From: Lachnospiraceae bacterium
GTDB lineage: Bacteria; Bacillota; Clostridia; Lachnospirales; Lachnospiraceae
DNA length: 17,031 nt
Direction of reading: 5' to 3'
NCBI GenBank assembly: GCA_021153325.1
Contig: JAGKTQ010000048.1
Location: 1-17,031 of the forward strand
A model generated the notes under the pieces. The model was given only the letters and a program-made list of their open reading frames with translations. It was not told the origin of the DNA and did not search any database. Positions within the stretch are counted from its first letter, which is position 1. Each line of letters begins with the position of its first letter. Positions 14,246 to 17,031 of this stretch are shown piece after piece. The translations under genes were made by a program, and so were the position numbers.

Positions 14246-15289
14246 ATGGCTGAAATTACGATAAAGGATGTGGCGAAAAGGTGTGGAGTAGGAGTCAGCA
14301 CTGTATCGAGAGCAATCAATAATCATCCCGATATCAATCCTGCAACAAAGCAGATGATCATGGATGTGATACAGCAAAGCGGCTATATTCCGAATAACAG
14401 TGCCAGAAACTTGAAACGTGCAGATGGAAAGAGCATAGCAGTTTTGATCAAAGGTATTACCAACCCATTCTTTAGTAAGATGATAAAAATTATTGAAGAA
14501 GAAATTCAGAAGAAGCATTATTCCATGGAACTTCGCCATGTAGAATCTTTTGAGGATGAGGTAGATATTGCACTGGAACTTGTAAAGGAAAAACGATTAA
14601 AAGGAATCATTTTCCTAGGTGGATATTTTTCTCATTCTGTAGAAAAGCTGGAAAAAATGACAGTACCGTTTGTTTTTGGTACAGTAGGTGCCCCTCCTGA
14701 AAATATTAGTAAGGCAAGGTACTCGGACGTTACAGTAGATGACTTTAAAGAAAGCAAAAAGATTACCGAATATTTAATTGATCTTGGACATAATGATATT
14801 GCATTTTTAGGTGCAGAACCTGGAGATTTGAGTATTGGTAAATTGCGTTTAGAAGGTTATATGGATGCCCTTAAGGAACATAAGATTCCTGAAAAAGAAG
14901 AGCTGATTCGCAGTATTACTGCTGTCGGTGATATTTATTCTATGGAGAATGGATATCAGGCTACAAAGCAGCTTCTTGAAAGTGGAGCAAATTTTACTGC
15001 GATTTATGCGATTGCTGACAGCCTTGCGATTGGAGCATTAAGAGCACTTATGGATGCCGGATTAAAGGTTCCGGAAGATGTATCAGTAGCAGGTTATGAC
15101 GGAATTGAGTTAGGAGACTTTTACGCACCGAGGTTGACCACATTAAGACAGCCGGTAGAAGAAATGGCACTGGAAACAGTAAAACTTCTATTCCATATCA
15201 TCTCAGGAAAAGAAGAACATCAACATATTGTTTTTTCAGGAGAATTGCTTGTAAAAGAATCCACAGCAAAACCGAAAAAAAAGAAATAG
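14246..15289 (+). CDS. LacI-family transcriptional regulator of the maltodextrin operon
   Basis: The 347-residue regulator has an N-terminal helix-turn-helix ITIKDVAKRCGVGVSTVSRAIN (4-25), a hinge helix around NNSARNLK (50-57), and a periplasmic-binding-like effector domain (about 63-340) with NPFF, YSDVTVDDF, and VSVAGYDGIELGDFYAPRLTTLRQP. It very likely senses a malto-oligosaccharide and binds the palindrome at 9356-9387, making the operon self-regulated. The ATG at 14246 has GGAGG 5 bases upstream; the in-frame ATG at 14234 overlaps that site and is rejected. It is the last gene before the terminator. Confidence 0.94.
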   Translation: MAEITIKDVAKRCGVGVSTVSRAINNHPDINPATKQMIMDVIQQSGYIPNNSARNLKRADGKSIAVLIKGITNPFFSKMIKIIEEEIQKKHYSMELRHVESFEDEVDIALELVKEKRLKGIIFLGGYFSHSVEKLEKMTVPFVFGTVGAPPENISKARYSDVTVDDFKESKKITEYLIDLGHNDIAFLGAEPGDLSIGKLRLEGYMDALKEHKIPEKEELIRSITAVGDIYSMENGYQATKQLLESGANFTAIYAIADSLAIGALRALMDAGLKVPEDVSVAGYDGIELGDFYAPRLTTLRQPVEEMALETVKLLFHIISGKEEHQHIVFSGELLVKESTAKPKKKK

Positions 15290-15296
15290 AAAAAGT

Positions 15297-15332
15297 AAAA
15301 AGGGAATCGCCCATTATGGCGGTTCCCTTTTT
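15297..15332. terminator. Bidirectional terminator after the regulator
   Basis: GGGAATCGCC (15302-15311) pairs with GGCGGTTCCC (15318-15327) with one G-U pair, loop CATTAT. It is flanked by AAAAA on the left and TTTTT on the right. It ends the plus-strand operon and can also end the minus-strand CYTH transcript, whose stop lies 23 bases away. Confidence 0.92.
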
Positions 15333-15354
15333 GGTTAGCGAAAGAATATCGTAT

Positions 15355-15828
15355 TTATATTGGAATACTTTTACTCAAATTAGAGTTATGATATTTTGGA
15401 TTAAAAGTAACATCTTCTAAAAAGATATCAGGAGGACTAAAAGTATCTGCCATTTCCTTCGTTGGAAATTCGATTTCGGCTATCATAAGCGGTGCAAGTT
15501 TTCCTTCAAAAATATCCAGTTCAATAAAAAGATTGTCTTTATTTTCCGGGAGAAAATCGGTCAAAGGGAGAACAAAGCGTTTCTTTGTAATAACGATACC
15601 ATCGGCTTTCTCCAGTAAATGATAGTAAGATTCTTCGTTCAGAGGTAGATTATATTCTTCTCTTGCCATCATTCCACTGCCTTTATAGGTCAAATAGTAG
15701 GAATCGTCTTCTTTGCGGATGCGGACTACCGGATCTGTATTCAAATATGCCTGTTCGATCAAATGGCAGGGATAGGATTCTAAATTTTCTGGTAGTTTAC
15801 GAATCGTATATTTGCGTTCTATTTCCAT
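15355..15828 (-). CDS. CYTH-domain protein (possible triphosphatase)
   Basis: The 157-residue protein is essentially one CYTH domain (triphosphate tunnel fold). The defining E-x-E-x-K motif is MEIERK (E2, E4, K6). Further tunnel residues are R36 and R38 in VRIRK, K49 in LTYKG, EEYNLPL (57-63), KKR (82-84), ELD (103-105) and AEIEF (117-121). Clostridial relatives hydrolyse inorganic tripolyphosphate; the substrate here is untested. The ATG at 15828 has AAGGAG 7 bases upstream. A longer TTG-started frame (to 15849) runs through that ribosome site and is rejected. It has its own promoter, overlapping the spoVAD stop codon. Confidence 0.88.
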   Translation of the reverse strand: MEIERKYTIRKLPENLESYPCHLIEQAYLNTDPVVRIRKEDDSYYLTYKGSGMMAREEYNLPLNEESYYHLLEKADGIVITKKRFVLPLTDFLPENKDNLFIELDIFEGKLAPLMIAEIEFPTKEMADTFSPPDIFLEDVTFNPKYHNSNLSKSIPI

Positions 15829-15866
15829 AAAATTCTCCTTAAAATTCAAAATTTTTATTATGGATT

Positions 15867-15895
15867 ATTATAGCATTTTCAAAAAGAAGTGTCTA
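15867..15895 (-). promoter_or_regulatory. Strong sigma-A promoter of the CYTH gene
   Basis: On the minus strand TAGACA (15895-15890), a 17-base spacer, then a perfect TATAAT (15872-15867). The TAG of the -35 hexamer is the stop codon of spoVAD. This allows vegetative expression of the CYTH gene independent of the sporulation gene upstream. Confidence 0.72.
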
Positions 15896-16948
15896 TGCAA
15901 CGCTTTCGATTACAATACCATGTGCAATTCCGGGGATATTTTCCCCTTCATGAAAGCTCGTTTTAGAAAGCAGTGCTCCGGTAGGAACAAAAAGGACGCG
16001 TTTCCACTGCCCCTCTTCAATCTGTTTCAAAATATATGCAGAAAGAACGGTAGCAGCACAGCCACAGCCAGAACCGCCGGCGTGTGTATCCTGGGAAGCT
16101 GCATCATAAATTTCAATTCCACAATCCATGTGATTCTTAGAAATATCAAAGCCATAATCGCGTAATAGTTCTAAAAGCGCAGTCTGTCCAATAGTTCCCA
16201 GATCACCGGTAATGATCTTGTCATAATCTTCCGGACTTCTGCCAAAGTCCATTAAGTTCTGATAAATCACATTGCAGGCAGCGGGCGCCATACAGGCGCC
16301 CATATTCATGGAATCCTTTAACCCGTAATCTTGAATGATTCCAGTTGTGATGCCAGTAATACGTGCGCGGACATTGTCTGTCTTTTCGCGCTTGCCTGTC
16401 AATACAAAGGCACCGCTGCCGGTCACAGTCCAGGTAGCGGAAAGAGGACGTTGATTTCCGTATTCTAGCGGAAAGCGAAACTCTTTTTCCGCACTGGCAA
16501 AATGACTGGATGTGACACAAACTACATTGTCGGCAAAGCCACCACAAATTGCCATAGAACCAAGGCTCAAGGATTCGCCACAAGTAGAACAGGCTCCATA
16601 TAAGCCGAAAAAAGGGATTTCGTAAGTTAAAATGCCATAGGAACTGGCTATGGACTGGCCAAGAAGATCACCTGCAAAAATATAGCGGATATCCGATGGC
16701 TTTAATTTGGCTTTGCCAAGTGCAGTATAAACGGCATCCTGCTGTAGAGAACTTTCTGCCTTTTCCCAGTTAGGACAGCCAAACATATCGTCATCGCCGA
16801 CCATATCAAACAGACTTCCTAAGGGACCTTGTCCTTCTTTTGTGCCTACGATGGAGGCGCTTTCTTTTATAAAAACGTCCCGTTCATATTGGAGACTTTG
16901 TTTTCCTTTTTGAATAACACCTAATGGATTTCTTTGTTCGTGAGTCAT
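15893..16948 (-). CDS. spoVAD: Stage V sporulation protein AD
   Basis: SpoVAD is part of the SpoVA channel that moves calcium-dipicolinic acid into the developing spore and out at germination; it has a thiolase-like fold and binds dipicolinic acid. The 351-residue product matches B. subtilis SpoVAD along its length: GPLGSLFD (41-48), AGDLLGQ (92-98), FGLYGACST (114-122), TSSHFASAEKEFRFPLEYG (146-164), VTGSGA (175-180), MAPAA (220-224), HAGGSGCGC (289-297) and GALLS (324-328). The ATG at 16948 is preferred because GAGG lies 6 bases upstream; an ATG at 16960 overlaps that site. A sigma-G-like promoter precedes it. The next gene is a CYTH protein instead of the usual spoVAE. Confidence 0.95.
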   Translation of the reverse strand: MTHEQRNPLGVIQKGKQSLQYERDVFIKESASIVGTKEGQGPLGSLFDMVGDDDMFGCPNWEKAESSLQQDAVYTALGKAKLKPSDIRYIFAGDLLGQSIASSYGILTYEIPFFGLYGACSTCGESLSLGSMAICGGFADNVVCVTSSHFASAEKEFRFPLEYGNQRPLSATWTVTGSGAFVLTGKREKTDNVRARITGITTGIIQDYGLKDSMNMGACMAPAACNVIYQNLMDFGRSPEDYDKIITGDLGTIGQTALLELLRDYGFDISKNHMDCGIEIYDAASQDTHAGGSGCGCAATVLSAYILKQIEEGQWKRVLFVPTGALLSKTSFHEGENIPGIAHGIVIESVA

Positions 16949-16998
16949 GTTATACCTCATTTCTGTGCTTTTGCAGTGAAATACTATTTTTATGAAGT

Positions 16999-17027
16999 TA
17001 GTATGGAAATAAAATTAATAATTATTC
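16999..17027 (-). promoter_or_regulatory. Sigma-G (forespore) promoter of spoVAD
   Basis: On the minus strand GAATA (17027-17023), a 17-base spacer, then CATACTA (17005-16999). This matches the sigma-G pattern (G-H-A-T-R, 17-18 bases, CATWHTA) at every position. It lies about 50 bases before the spoVAD start, in agreement with sigma-G control of the B. subtilis spoVA operon. Confidence 0.72.
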
Positions 17028-17031
17028 AAAG

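Noticed and set aside
14192..14539. Minus-strand frame of 115 codons over the start of the LacI-family gene.
   Set aside because: It is antisense to a conserved helix-turn-helix region and has no ribosome site.
15812..16165. Plus-strand frame of 117 codons within spoVAD.
   Set aside because: It is antisense to conserved SpoVAD residues and to two predicted start regions, with no family resemblance.
1..17031. CRISPR array, prophage genes, toxin-antitoxin pair or defence island.
   Set aside because: No regularly spaced repeats, phage structural genes or paired small toxin/antitoxin frames were seen on either strand.

Overview
The window looks like the chromosome of an anaerobic, spore-forming Clostridia species, most likely a Lachnospiraceae gut bacterium. 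The DNA is AT-rich, Shine-Dalgarno sites are strong, and intrinsic terminators are plentiful. It carries a spoVAD sporulation gene behind a forespore-type promoter, plus a malto-oligosaccharide ABC importer with amylomaltase and a LacI-family regulator, which is typical of starch-using gut Firmicutes. The genus assignment is inference.

Layout. Positions 1-230 hold tRNA-Glu(UUC) and tRNA-Cys(GCA) followed by a terminator. On the minus strand at 384-1304 is a CPBP/Abi-type intramembrane protease-like protein. A 400-base gap with inverted repeats, a promoter and a hairpin terminator leads into a three-gene ABC-2 exporter (1707-4101: ATPase plus two PF06182-like permeases). Next comes a compact run of DUF218 (YdcF/SanA-like), a class-U-like sirtuin and a 60-residue DUF951 protein (4231-5927), closed by a strong terminator. 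A 5'-truncated ISLre2-family (UPF0236) transposase occupies 6111-7385. Sequences resembling Spo0A boxes lie on both sides of it. A CmpB-like membrane protein (7562-8155) follows, then a minus-strand calcineurin-like phosphoesterase lipoprotein (8175-9104).

The best-understood block is 9325-15332: promoter, operator, sugar-binding lipoprotein, two MalF/MalG-type permeases, malQ, then the LacI-family regulator, closed by a terminator. A good sigma-A promoter lies just before the binding-protein gene, and a 32-bp near-perfect palindrome covers its predicted start site. The simplest reading is a self-contained circuit: the regulator encoded by the last gene represses the first promoter until an oligosaccharide arrives, the importer brings it in, and MalQ rearranges it in the cytoplasm. 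No import ATPase is encoded, so a shared MsmX/MsmK-type ATPase elsewhere is expected. A terminator between the binding-protein and permease genes should make the binding protein far more abundant than the permeases.

The right end carries, on the minus strand, a CYTH-domain protein and spoVAD. spoVAD has its own near-consensus sigma-G promoter and is not followed by spoVAE, so it seems to stand outside the usual spoVAC-AD-AE order. I see no CRISPR array, prophage or clear defence system. The most interesting signals are the operator, the isolated spoVAD, the sirtuin operon, the exporter leader, and the repeated TGTCGA-type sites.
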